NCBI GenBank assembly: GCA_900318775.1
Contig: ONLY01000003.1
Span: 62,001 to 126,000 of the forward strand
Length of the DNA stretch: 64,000 nucleotides
Direction of reading: 5' to 3'
Source: an uncultured Prevotellaceae bacterium
Lineage (GTDB): Bacteria; Bacteroidota; Bacteroidia; Bacteroidales; Bacteroidaceae
This document shows positions 52,212 to 61,057 of the stretch, piece after piece. Numbering within the stretch: the stretch's first letter is position 1; each line of letters starts with the position of its first letter. The notes below the pieces were generated by a model that saw nothing but the letters and a program-made list of their open reading frames with translations, did not search any database and was not told the DNA's origin. The translations under genes were made by a program, and so were the position numbers.

Positions 52212-52376
52212 ATGAAAACTAAGTTGATTCTTATCCTTGCGATGATTCTTGGCTCGCTGCTGATGCAGTCTTGCTATTGCGAATTATGGGACTATGGCCC
52301 AGTTTGCCGCATTGACGTACCGCCTCCACCACCGCCACCTCATCATCACCACCATCATCATCACTATGGCTGGTAG
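52212..52376 (+). CDS. 54-residue lipoprotein with Pro7-His8 tail
   Basis: A short gene: MKTKLILILAMILGS, then the lipobox-like LLMQSC (Cys21), CELWDYGPVCRIDV with two more cysteines, then seven prolines (37-43), eight histidines (44-51) and the ending YGW. The promoter at 52110-52140 supports expression. The oligohistidine end may bind Ni, Zn or Cu, and the prolines could act as a stiff spacer from the membrane; this is inference. It runs convergent with dpp7, whose stop lies 5 nt away. No family was recognised. Confidence 0.7.
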   Translation: MKTKLILILAMILGSLLMQSCYCELWDYGPVCRIDVPPPPPPPHHHHHHHHYGW

Positions 52377-52381
52377 GGATG

Positions 52382-54496
52382 CTACTCGATAGTCAACTCC
52401 TTGATGAGCCGCTTGGCATGGCTATAGTCATCCATGACGGAGAGCACATAGCGAATGTCAACTCCGATGCAACGCTGAAGGGCGTTATCGAATTTCAAGT
52501 CGCCAGACATGGCTTCCCAGTTGCCGTCGAAGGCAAGGCCGATGAGACGTCCACGACCATCGAACATGCCTGAACCGGAGTTTCCGCCAGTAATGTCATT
52601 GGTTGTGAGGAAACAGAGAGGAAGCTGTCCCGTCTGAGCATCTAGATACTGCTTGGAGAACTTACCACGCTTCATCCACTTATACACTTGGGGGATAAGC
52701 TCGAAGTCAAGATTGTCGGGGTTCTGCTCATGCTTGTTGAGGAACGAACGGGGGGAGGTAATCAAAGAGGTTGCCTCCTCCTTCAGTCCTGTAGTGCCAG
52801 GAGCGAAATCAATGGGCTTGCAGAGACCGTAACTGAGGCGCATGGTGAAGTTGGCATCGGGATAGTACTCATGGTCGTGGTTCATTTCGCGGATGCCATC
52901 ACCAAGGAGTTGCTCGTAAGCCTCTTCTTGATGGAGCGTGCCCGCCAAAGCATAAAATGGCATCATAATATCAAGAACGGCACTAAACATAGGGTCGTCA
53001 CGAAGCTCAGAGATGTCCGCTACCCTCTTAAGCTCATCAGGATGGGCCAACAGGCTGGTAGCATAGAGATTGTCCACGTAGCGCTGGTAATCTCCCTCCC
53101 ACAGAGAATCGACAGCCTGTGCGACGGCACTGAGCTGATAGCGCTCATCTGGCACATGACTCATATAATTCTTGAGCATGGCCAAGAACACTTTCTTGTC
53201 TGTAGCGATATCGATGTCGCGGTAGGTCTTAGCGATGCGTTCCTGAAGATTACCTACAGGACCAAAAATATTCTTGATGACAAAGGAAAGGATATCGCTG
53301 CCACCATAGAAGGATTCCACCCAAAGGTTGTAGGTGTAGAGCATGTCGCGCTCCTGCTGGTAGATAGCCTTAAGGGAGTCGAGCACACCGACATAGCGTG
53401 CACGGGCAATGGTGTCAGCCTGTATCCATGCGGCCAGCTCACGCTCTTGCTGCTGTTTCTCGTCTATCACCTTGAGATTGTCAAGTGCCGTATTCTGACC
53501 CAGGGAGAACTTCCAATAGTTGGAGCATGAGGCGTGCTTGGAGGCATACATGATGCGGATGGCATCGCTTTGGCGCATCGCCTCGTTGAGGATGTCAAGC
53601 TTGACGCCGCGCACCTGATAGCGAACATCGTTGACAGCGCGCATGGTGCTCTCAATGCCATAGGAAGAAAGATAGCGGTCGGTGCTGCCTGGATAGCCAA
53701 GGGTCATGGCATAGGAGCCATCCTGGTAGCCCTGAGTGCTAACATGGGCATACTTGCGGGGATGGTAAGGAACGTTGTCCTTGCTATATTCGGCAGGAGC
53801 GTTGTTCTTGTCGGCATAAATACGGAAGACGCTGAAGTCGCAGGTCTGGCGGGGCCACATCCAGTTGTCGGTGTCACCACCATACTTGCCCAGACACTGT
53901 GGTGGGGCATAGACAAGGCGCACATCATCAAAGCGCTGATAGACGGACAGGAAGTATTTGCTGCCCTTATAGAAAGGGTTCACCTCGCTTTGGATACCTT
54001 TTGCACTATAATCTACCATGTTCATGAGCTGAGCGGAAACGGTATTGATAACGGAGTCACGCTCCCACTCGCTAGCACCTGCCGGCACTGCGCCAAGGAT
54101 GAGGTCTGTTACATCAATGGTCTTGATGTGAAAAAGCACATAAAGGCCGTCGTTGGGGAGCTCGTCAGCAAAGGACTTTGCGACGAAGCCATATTTGAGG
54201 TAGTCGTGCTTGGTGGTGGAGTGATCCTGAATGGAACCGAAACCACAATGGTGATTGGTAAACATCAGGCCATCGTTGGACACAACAACACCGGAACAGA
54301 AGCCACCCAACTGCACAATGGCGTCGTTGAGAGACGGTTGTTCGGTACTATATAGTTCCTCAGGCGTAAGTTCAAGCCCAAGTGAACGAAGAATGGAGTC
54401 AGTTTTCTCCGAAATGTTGCCCATGACCCACATACCTTCATCGGCTTGTGCCGTAAGGCAGAAGAGGGCAATCATGATAAAAACAATTCTTTTCAT
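52382..54496 (-). CDS. dpp7: Family S46 dipeptidyl-peptidase, DPP7 type
   Basis: Releases dipeptides from peptide N-termini in the periplasm, supporting growth on protein. The 704 residues have a signal peptide (IVFIMIALFCLTAQA, then DEGMW, the normal mature start of S46), catalytic His83 in TNHHCGFG, and Ser640 in GGNSGSG. The residue matching position 673 of known DPP11/DPP7 enzymes is Gly658 in AFDGNWEAM, where DPP11 has Arg; glycine marks the DPP7-like specificity for bulky hydrophobic P1 residues. Start is 6 nt after the flippase stop, so the two are co-transcribed. Confidence 0.93.
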   Translation of the reverse strand: MKRIVFIMIALFCLTAQADEGMWVMGNISEKTDSILRSLGLELTPEELYSTEQPSLNDAIVQLGGFCSGVVVSNDGLMFTNHHCGFGSIQDHSTTKHDYLKYGFVAKSFADELPNDGLYVLFHIKTIDVTDLILGAVPAGASEWERDSVINTVSAQLMNMVDYSAKGIQSEVNPFYKGSKYFLSVYQRFDDVRLVYAPPQCLGKYGGDTDNWMWPRQTCDFSVFRIYADKNNAPAEYSKDNVPYHPRKYAHVSTQGYQDGSYAMTLGYPGSTDRYLSSYGIESTMRAVNDVRYQVRGVKLDILNEAMRQSDAIRIMYASKHASCSNYWKFSLGQNTALDNLKVIDEKQQQERELAAWIQADTIARARYVGVLDSLKAIYQQERDMLYTYNLWVESFYGGSDILSFVIKNIFGPVGNLQERIAKTYRDIDIATDKKVFLAMLKNYMSHVPDERYQLSAVAQAVDSLWEGDYQRYVDNLYATSLLAHPDELKRVADISELRDDPMFSAVLDIMMPFYALAGTLHQEEAYEQLLGDGIREMNHDHEYYPDANFTMRLSYGLCKPIDFAPGTTGLKEEATSLITSPRSFLNKHEQNPDNLDFELIPQVYKWMKRGKFSKQYLDAQTGQLPLCFLTTNDITGGNSGSGMFDGRGRLIGLAFDGNWEAMSGDLKFDNALQRCIGVDIRYVLSVMDDYSHAKRLIKELTIE

Positions 54497-54502
54497 GTAT
54501 AG

Positions 54503-55966
54503 CTATTTTCTAAACTTTTTTCCAATGACGGGAAGGCTGTGCAATGGCAAGTCGCGACGCACCAGCCAAATAAGGAAGAGAACGATGAGTCCAGAGTTAA
54601 GAACCATGCGGAGCCAAGCAGGCCAAGCGGAGGGAAGACTCTCCATAACCACAAACAGGACGGCAGCAAGCAGCGTGTAGGCACAAATACCTTTCAAGTC
54701 ATAACGGATTGGATTCACTTTTTGACCTACAACATAACTGAGCACCATGGCTGTTCCATAGCCAGCAAAACCACCCCAAGCACAAGCCATATAGCCATAG
54801 CATGGAACCAAGAGAATGTTGACAGCAACCAGCACGATGCATCCAGCGAAGGAGAACCATGCGCCCCAAATGGTCTTATCTATTAACTTGTACCAGAAAG
54901 AAAGGTTGAAATAGACACCCATCATGATTTCGGCCACCATCACAATGGGAACAACTTTCAAGCCTTCATGGTAGTCGGAATTGACGATGCGCTTGAGCAA
55001 GTCGAGGTAGCCTTCCACACAGAGGAAGGCAAAGAGGGTGAAGATGATGAAGTATTTCATCGCCACCGCATAGTATTCCTTGGAATCTTTATCTTTCGAC
55101 TTGGCAAAAACGATGGGCTCGTAAGCATAGCGGAAGGCCTGAGTAATCATGGCCATAATCATGGCAACCTTCACACAGCCACCGTAGATGCCAAGCTGTA
55201 CCTGCGCTTCTTTCATCGTATGCTCGCCTGTATAGGTATAGGCCCATGGGAAAATCATCTTGTCGAAGGTCTGATTAAGAATACCAGCAATGCCTAGCAC
55301 AAGGATAGGCCAAGAGTATGTGAACATACGACGGAGCAAAGAGAAATCAAATTCCCAGCGAACTCCAAACAGCTCGGGAATGAAAAAGAACGTGATGAGC
55401 CCGGTGCACGCCAAATTGAGGGTAAACACATAGCCTACATCGGTCTTGCCCAATGCAACGAAGAACAGCAGGTTCAGACCAATGTTCAGGACAATGAACA
55501 AGAACTTGAGAGAAGCGAACTTGATGGCTTTCTTTTGATAGCGCAAATAGGAGAAAGGAATGGCCTGCAGCACATCGAGTGTTGTCACAACGGCCATTAC
55601 TTGCACATATTCAGGATGGTCAGCATAGCCCATAGCTTCGGTTATCGGGCCAATGAAGCCCAGCACGCCAGCCAAAAACAACAGAGCCAAAGTACCTACC
55701 ATCGCGATGGCAGTAGAGAATACGGCATGTGGATTTTCGCCTTCCTTATTAGCAAAGCGGAAAAATGTCGTCTCCATTCCAAACGTCAAGATAACCAGAA
55801 AAAGTGCCGAATAAGCATAGAGATTGGTAACAACTCCATAGCCACCACTCTCGGCTGAAATGACGTGAGTGTAGAGAGGCACAAGCAGGTAGTTCAAGAA
55901 CCGGCCAACAATTGAGGACATGCCATAGATGGCCGTGTCCTTCACAAGACCTTTTAGATTTGCCAT
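54503..55966 (-). CDS. Polysaccharide flippase (Wzx/MATE-like), O-antigen or capsule type
   Basis: A 487-residue membrane protein with about 14 TM helices, opening MANLKGLVKDTAIYGMSSIVGRFLNYLLVPLYTHV and containing LVILTFGMETTFFRFANKE, YSWPILVLGIAGILNQTFDKMIFPW and YTLLAAVLFVVMESLP. It matches the polysaccharide_synt/oligosaccharide flippase group that moves lipid-linked sugars across the inner membrane. No glycosyltransferases neighbour it, so its substrate cannot be told. It lies 47 nt after speA and 6 nt before dpp7. Confidence 0.87.
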   Translation of the reverse strand: MANLKGLVKDTAIYGMSSIVGRFLNYLLVPLYTHVISAESGGYGVVTNLYAYSALFLVILTFGMETTFFRFANKEGENPHAVFSTAIAMVGTLALLFLAGVLGFIGPITEAMGYADHPEYVQVMAVVTTLDVLQAIPFSYLRYQKKAIKFASLKFLFIVLNIGLNLLFFVALGKTDVGYVFTLNLACTGLITFFFIPELFGVRWEFDFSLLRRMFTYSWPILVLGIAGILNQTFDKMIFPWAYTYTGEHTMKEAQVQLGIYGGCVKVAMIMAMITQAFRYAYEPIVFAKSKDKDSKEYYAVAMKYFIIFTLFAFLCVEGYLDLLKRIVNSDYHEGLKVVPIVMVAEIMMGVYFNLSFWYKLIDKTIWGAWFSFAGCIVLVAVNILLVPCYGYMACAWGGFAGYGTAMVLSYVVGQKVNPIRYDLKGICAYTLLAAVLFVVMESLPSAWPAWLRMVLNSGLIVLFLIWLVRRDLPLHSLPVIGKKFRK

Positions 55967-56013
55967 AATATTTATGTTTCCTATTTCTTGTTCTCTTCAA
56001 GGCAAAGGCAATC

Positions 56014-57909
56014 CTATTCCAGATAGGTATATCCGTAGAGGCCTGAACGATAGGTGTCCAAGAACTCTTTGCCTTCCTCAAGCGTAATCTTTCCCTCCTT
56101 AATGGCCTGCTTAGCCCATACCTCCAGGCTACGAACAAGTTTCTTGGGCTCGTACTGTACATAGCTAAGTACATCTGCTACAGTCTCACCGTCAATAACG
56201 TTCTTAATATGGTAGCCGTCTTTGTCGGTAGTGACATGGATAGCGTTAGTGTCGCCAAAGAGATTATGCATGTCACCAAGAATCTCTTGATAAGCACCAA
56301 CCAGAAAAACCCCGATGTAGTAGGAACCCTTCTTCTTATCAAGTGCATGCAGAGGAATGAAATGGCTTACACCTGTTTCTGTGGCGAACTGCGCAATCTT
56401 ACCATCGGAGTCGCATGTGATGTCCTGCAAGGTCGCATTGTGATCAGGACGCTCGTTCAGGCGCTGGATGGGCATGATGGGGAAGATTTGGTCAATCGCC
56501 CAAGAGTCAGGCAGTGAATGGAAGAGTGAAAAATTACAGAAGTACTTATCTGCCAACAGTTTATCAAGAGAAAGAAACTCTTCTGGCACATGCTTCATCG
56601 TGTGGACGAGCGTGTTTATTTCGCGTGCCACCGCCCAATACATCCTCTCTATTTCTGCACGCGTACGCAAATCAAGCATGCCATGAGAAAAGAGGTCGAG
56701 CGCTTCTTCGCGAATCTGCTGAGCATCGTGCCAGTTCTCAAGCATATTGCGCACATTGATGTTGCACCAAATGTCGTAGAGGTCTTTGGCCAAGGCATGG
56801 TCATCGTCTTTCACCTCAAACTCATCTGGCATTGCTGGTACCTCGGTGGTTTCAAGCACCTCCATGATAAGCACAGAGTGATGGGCAGCCAACGAGCGAC
56901 CACCTTCTGTAATGATGTTGGGATGAGGTATCTGATTGGCATTAGCTGCATCCACAAACGTATAAACGCAGTTGTTCACGTACTCTTGAATAGAATAGTT
57001 GACAGAACTCTCGCTGTTGCTTGAACGGCTACCGTCGTAGTCAACGCCTAAACCTCCACCACAATCGACAAATTCCACACCGTAACCCAGCTTGTGAAGC
57101 TGAACATAGAACATGCTCGCCTCGCGCAAAGCGTTCTGGATACGACGAATCTTCGTGATTTGGGAACCAATATGGAAATGGATAAGCTTGAGGCAGTCTT
57201 TCATGCCGTTCTCCTCTATATACTGGAGGGCAGTCAATAGTTCGCCTGAGGTAAGACCAAACTTGCTGGCATCTCCACCACTCTCTTCCCACTTTCCAGA
57301 ACCTGATGCTGCAAGCTTGATGCGGATGCCCATATTAGGACGCACGCCTATCTTCTTGGCCATGCGCGTGATTATTTCCAGCTCATTGAACTTCTCCACG
57401 ACGATAAAGATGCGCTTTCCCATCTTCTGAGCCAAAAGAGCAAGCTCAATGTAATCTTGGTCTTTGTAGCCATTGCAGATGATAAGCGAATCGCTGTTCA
57501 TGTTGACAGCCAACACAGCATGCAGCTCTGGCTTAGAACCGGCTTCAAGGCCAAGGTTGAACTTCTTGCCATGCTTGATAACTTCCTCAACAACAGGACT
57601 AATCTGATTCACCTTAATCGGATAGATGATGAAGTTCTCTGCATTGTAACCATATTCTTTAGCTGCTTTCGCAAAACACGTGGCAGTTTTCTCAATACGA
57701 TTGTCAATGATGTCAGGGAAACGCACTAATACGGGGGCAGATACATCACGTAAAGCGAGGTCGTCCATCACCTCCTTCAAATCGACCTCCACACCATCTT
57801 TACGAGGTGTTACTGCTACATTTCCCTTTTCATTGATACGGAAATAATTAACGCCCCAACCACTAATACCGTACAATTCGTTGGAGTCTTCGATGCGCCA
57901 TTTTCTCAT
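56014..57909 (-). CDS. speA: Biosynthetic arginine decarboxylase SpeA
   Basis: PLP enzyme that makes agmatine, the first step of polyamine synthesis in bacteria lacking ornithine decarboxylase. The 631 residues start with the PLP barrel: Lys99 in YPIKVNQ is the Schiff-base lysine. Further blocks are GLEAGSKPEL, RPNMGIRIKLAASGSGKWEESGGDASKFGLT, VDCGGGLGVDYDG and TEGGRSLAAHHS. Length is typical for the large fold-III type. The start overlaps the aroK stop by 4 nt. Confidence 0.95.
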   Translation of the reverse strand: MRKWRIEDSNELYGISGWGVNYFRINEKGNVAVTPRKDGVEVDLKEVMDDLALRDVSAPVLVRFPDIIDNRIEKTATCFAKAAKEYGYNAENFIIYPIKVNQISPVVEEVIKHGKKFNLGLEAGSKPELHAVLAVNMNSDSLIICNGYKDQDYIELALLAQKMGKRIFIVVEKFNELEIITRMAKKIGVRPNMGIRIKLAASGSGKWEESGGDASKFGLTSGELLTALQYIEENGMKDCLKLIHFHIGSQITKIRRIQNALREASMFYVQLHKLGYGVEFVDCGGGLGVDYDGSRSSNSESSVNYSIQEYVNNCVYTFVDAANANQIPHPNIITEGGRSLAAHHSVLIMEVLETTEVPAMPDEFEVKDDDHALAKDLYDIWCNINVRNMLENWHDAQQIREEALDLFSHGMLDLRTRAEIERMYWAVAREINTLVHTMKHVPEEFLSLDKLLADKYFCNFSLFHSLPDSWAIDQIFPIMPIQRLNERPDHNATLQDITCDSDGKIAQFATETGVSHFIPLHALDKKKGSYYIGVFLVGAYQEILGDMHNLFGDTNAIHVTTDKDGYHIKNVIDGETVADVLSYVQYEPKKLVRSLEVWAKQAIKEGKITLEEGKEFLDTYRSGLYGYTYLE

Positions 57910-58427
57910 ATTAAATCAATGATTTGATTGACATAATTCTGAATTTGTTCCTGGGTGTGAATCGTTTCTATCCTCAAGACATGCTTGGCTTTCTGATAAA
58001 AAGGAAGCCGCTTTTGGAGCGAATCTTTAATATAGGCTATGAGCTCTTCTTCTGTCTTTCCCACAATGAGCGGACGAATGGTTTTTCCCATGTGCAGATG
58101 CTCGTTAAGCACTTGAGGTGAGGCATCAAGAAAGACCGTCTCACCACGAGTGTTCATATAATCCATGTTATCGAAGAAACAGGGTGTCCCGCCACCACAT
58201 GAAATGATGACATCTTCAAACTCCGCAACCTCATGCAACATCTTTTGCTCAATGTTACGGAAGCCTTCTTCACCTTTTTCGGCAAAGATATCAGGAATTT
58301 TCTGATGGAAACGGTCTTCAATGTAATTATCTAGGTCGTAGAAGTCCAGCCCCAAGGTGCGTGCCAACACTTTACCAATGGTCGTTTTCCCGGCACCCAT
58401 ATAACCAATCAGAATAATGCGGGTCAT
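57906..58427 (-). CDS. aroK: Shikimate kinase AroK
   Basis: Phosphorylates shikimate in aromatic amino acid synthesis. The 173 residues carry the Walker A GYMGAGKTTIGK (8-19), DLDNYIEDRF (shikimate-binding Asp), the EEGFRNIEQKML motif and CGGGTPCF. It overlaps topA and speA by 4 nt each (ATGA and its equivalent), so the three are translationally linked. Confidence 0.94.
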   Translation of the reverse strand: MTRIILIGYMGAGKTTIGKVLARTLGLDFYDLDNYIEDRFHQKIPDIFAEKGEEGFRNIEQKMLHEVAEFEDVIISCGGGTPCFFDNMDYMNTRGETVFLDASPQVLNEHLHMGKTIRPLIVGKTEEELIAYIKDSLQKRLPFYQKAKHVLRIETIHTQEQIQNYVNQIIDLI

Positions 58428-60754
58428 GCTTTTGGTGCAGGTTTACGTCCACGCTTGGCTGCAGCTTTAGCAGGCTGTGGAGTATTGACAATGTTCATAC
58501 ACTCTTCATAAGTGAGGCTGGCTGGTTCCTTGATTGTACGTGGCAACTTATAGTTAGCTCCCTTATACTTCAAATAAGGGCCGAAACGGCCATTCATCAC
58601 CTCCAGCTCTGCATCCTCCTCAAAAGTCTTGATGTGAGCAGAAGCTTCACCTTGACGACGTTCCTCAATCAGATGAATCGCCTCCTCAAGTGTGATGTGC
58701 ATAGGATCTGCACCCTTAGGCAAAGAAACATACTTCTTCTTATGCAGCACATAAGGTCCAAAACGTCCAGCACCTACAGTAACGTTTTCACCTTCATATT
58801 CGCCCAATTCACGGGGAAGCTTGAAGAGGTCAAGCGCTTCCTCAAGAGTGATTGTGGCAATGCTTTGTCCCTTATTAAGCTGAGCGAAACGTGGCTTTTC
58901 ATTCTCATCAGCCACACCGATCTGTACCATCGGACCAAAACGACCAATTTTCACACTTACAGGCTTGCCAGTTTCTGGTTCTGTCCCCAAAACGCGCTCA
59001 CCAACCTTGTGCTCACTCTTCTCCTGCAAAGTTGCATCTACCATCGGCTCCAACTTGGAGTAGAATTCTCGCATCATTTCATGCCAATTCTCTCTTCCAT
59101 CGGCAATCTCATCAAACTCTTTCTCTACATTCGCGGTGAAATTGTAATCAACAATATCAGGGAACGATTGAATTAGGAAGTCATTCACAACAGTCCCTAT
59201 ATCCGTTGGAATAAGCTTTCCCTTTTCATTGCCAACGATTTCTTTTTTAGTAGATTTCTTTAACTTGCCAGCCGACAACTTAATAATGCCATAACTACGC
59301 TCTTCACCCTTCTTGTCACCTTTCTCCACATATTCACGCTGCTGAATGGTCGAGATTGTTGGCGCATAAGTAGAAGGACGGCCTATACCCAGTTCCTCCA
59401 GCTTCTTCACCAAGCTTGCCTCTGTGTAACGCAATGGATGCTGCGTGAAACGTTGAGTTGCCACCATTTCCTTCATCTGCAAGGTTTCGCCCTTTTTCAC
59501 TGTTGGAAGCAGAGCATCGGCCTCTTCCTGCTGGTTGTCATCATCATAAGACTCTTTGTACACACGCAAAAAACCGTCAAACGTAATCACCTCACCTGTT
59601 GCGACAAAGGATGCACCAGTCTCAGGATTAGAGATAGTAATTGTCGTTTTCTCAGCCTCAGCATCCGCCATCTGACAAGCAACGGTACGTTTCCATATTA
59701 AGTCGTAAAGACGCTTTTCCTGCGAATTGCCTGTAATCTCATGCTCTGCGACAAAGGTTGGACGGATTGCCTCATGTGCTTCCTGCGCTCCCTTCGAACT
59801 TGTATGGAACTGACGAGGCTTGGAGTAGCGTTCTCCATGTATCTTGGCAATCTCTTCTTTTGTCGTATTGATACAAAGTGACGAAAGATTCACAGAGTCT
59901 GTTCGCATATAAGTAATGTGTCCAGATTCATACAGATGCTGTGCCACCATCATAGTCTGACTCACCGTAAAACCGAGCTTGCGAGCTGCTTCTTGCTGCA
60001 AAGTAGAAGTGGTGAAAGGAGGCGCAGGGCTCTTCTTCACAGGCTTCTTTTCGATATCGGTGATGGTGAATTCCTTATCTTTGCACGAGAGCAAGAATTG
60101 TTCTGCTTCTTCCTCGGTCTTGAAATTGTGCCCCAACGATGCTTTGATTTCCTGTCCTTCGCCCATAAACACAGCATTCACGCGGTATGAGAACTCGCTG
60201 TGGAAGTTCTCGATTTCTTTCTCACGCTCCACAATCAAACGCACTGCCACGCTCTGCACACGCCCTGCTGAGAGGCTTGGTTTAAGCTTCTTCCACAACA
60301 CCGGCGAGAGTTTGAAACCCACAATGCGGTCAAGCACACGACGTGCTTGCTGTGCATTCACCAGTCCCATATCAATAGTACGTGGTGTCTCTATAGCCTT
60401 CAAGATTGCCGTCTTCGTTATCTCGTGAAAAACGATTCTTTTTGCCGCTTTGGGATCAAGCCCCAATACTTGACTCAAATGCCAAGAAATGGCCTCTCCC
60501 TCGCGGTCTTCATCGGAAGCCAGCCAAACAGTATCAGCTTTCTTAGCCTCATTGCGAAGGCTCTTCACAACGCTCTCCTTGTCAGAAGGAATTTCATACT
60601 CTGGTGAAAAATCCTCCAGATTCACACTCATCTCCTTCTTCTTCAAATCACGGATGTGCCCGTATGAGGACATCACTTTGTAATCCTTACCGAGAAACTT
60701 CTCCAGCGTCTTAGCCTTGGCTGGAGACTCGACAATCACTAAGTTTTTCTGCAT
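58424..60754 (-). CDS. topA: DNA topoisomerase I TopA
   Basis: Relaxes negative supercoils. The 776 residues have the Toprim fold (VIVESPAKAKTLEKFLG at 7-22, DEDREGEAISWH) and the nucleophile Tyr282 in HITYMRTDSVNL. The C-terminal region (from about 590) has no CxxC zinc fingers, but has repeated GRFGP units (GRFGPMVQIG, GRFGPYVLHK, GRFGPYLKYKG), the zinc-less type. A basic tail KRGRKPAPKA follows. A TACCTTTG element at 60796-60803 is upstream. First gene of the topA-aroK-speA-flippase-dpp7 series. Confidence 0.96.
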   Translation of the reverse strand: MQKNLVIVESPAKAKTLEKFLGKDYKVMSSYGHIRDLKKKEMSVNLEDFSPEYEIPSDKESVVKSLRNEAKKADTVWLASDEDREGEAISWHLSQVLGLDPKAAKRIVFHEITKTAILKAIETPRTIDMGLVNAQQARRVLDRIVGFKLSPVLWKKLKPSLSAGRVQSVAVRLIVEREKEIENFHSEFSYRVNAVFMGEGQEIKASLGHNFKTEEEAEQFLLSCKDKEFTITDIEKKPVKKSPAPPFTTSTLQQEAARKLGFTVSQTMMVAQHLYESGHITYMRTDSVNLSSLCINTTKEEIAKIHGERYSKPRQFHTSSKGAQEAHEAIRPTFVAEHEITGNSQEKRLYDLIWKRTVACQMADAEAEKTTITISNPETGASFVATGEVITFDGFLRVYKESYDDDNQQEEADALLPTVKKGETLQMKEMVATQRFTQHPLRYTEASLVKKLEELGIGRPSTYAPTISTIQQREYVEKGDKKGEERSYGIIKLSAGKLKKSTKKEIVGNEKGKLIPTDIGTVVNDFLIQSFPDIVDYNFTANVEKEFDEIADGRENWHEMMREFYSKLEPMVDATLQEKSEHKVGERVLGTEPETGKPVSVKIGRFGPMVQIGVADENEKPRFAQLNKGQSIATITLEEALDLFKLPRELGEYEGENVTVGAGRFGPYVLHKKKYVSLPKGADPMHITLEEAIHLIEERRQGEASAHIKTFEEDAELEVMNGRFGPYLKYKGANYKLPRTIKEPASLTYEECMNIVNTPQPAKAAAKRGRKPAPKA

Positions 60755-60795
60755 ATATTGTTATTTATTCTATCCCTTTTTGAGAAAATCGGGTG

Positions 60796-60803
60796 CAAAG
60801 GTA
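60796..60803 (-). promoter_or_regulatory. Bacteroidota -7 element (TACCTTTG) for the topA operon
   Basis: TAnnTTTG match on the minus strand, 42 nt before the topA start. The 303-bp gap 60755-61057 holds this, a plus-strand element at 60953-60960, and no gene. Confidence 0.6.
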
Positions 60804-60952
60804 AATAAAATATTTCTTCTCTTATATATATAATGTGTAATTTTTTGAAAAATACAGAGCACTTGCGTTATTTTCCCTATTCAAGACCGCCTTCTTTTTC
60901 CTTTCGGAAAGATTTGTTTCATAATTGCAAGGAGAAGGGATAGAGAATATCG

Positions 60953-60960
60953 TAACTTTG
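60953..60960 (+). promoter_or_regulatory. Bacteroidota -7 element (TAACTTTG) for the GH3 gene
   Basis: TAnnTTTG match about 98 nt before the GH3 start codon. No convincing -33 element was found at 19-21 nt upstream; a TTG lies 25 nt away. Confidence 0.4.
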
Positions 60961-61057
60961 TCATGCTTATTCTTTTAAGGGCTCATAAAACGACTTTTAC
61001 TGCTTAGCAAGGACTAATCAAACCCATTATATTTAACCCAAACTCAAATAACCTAGT

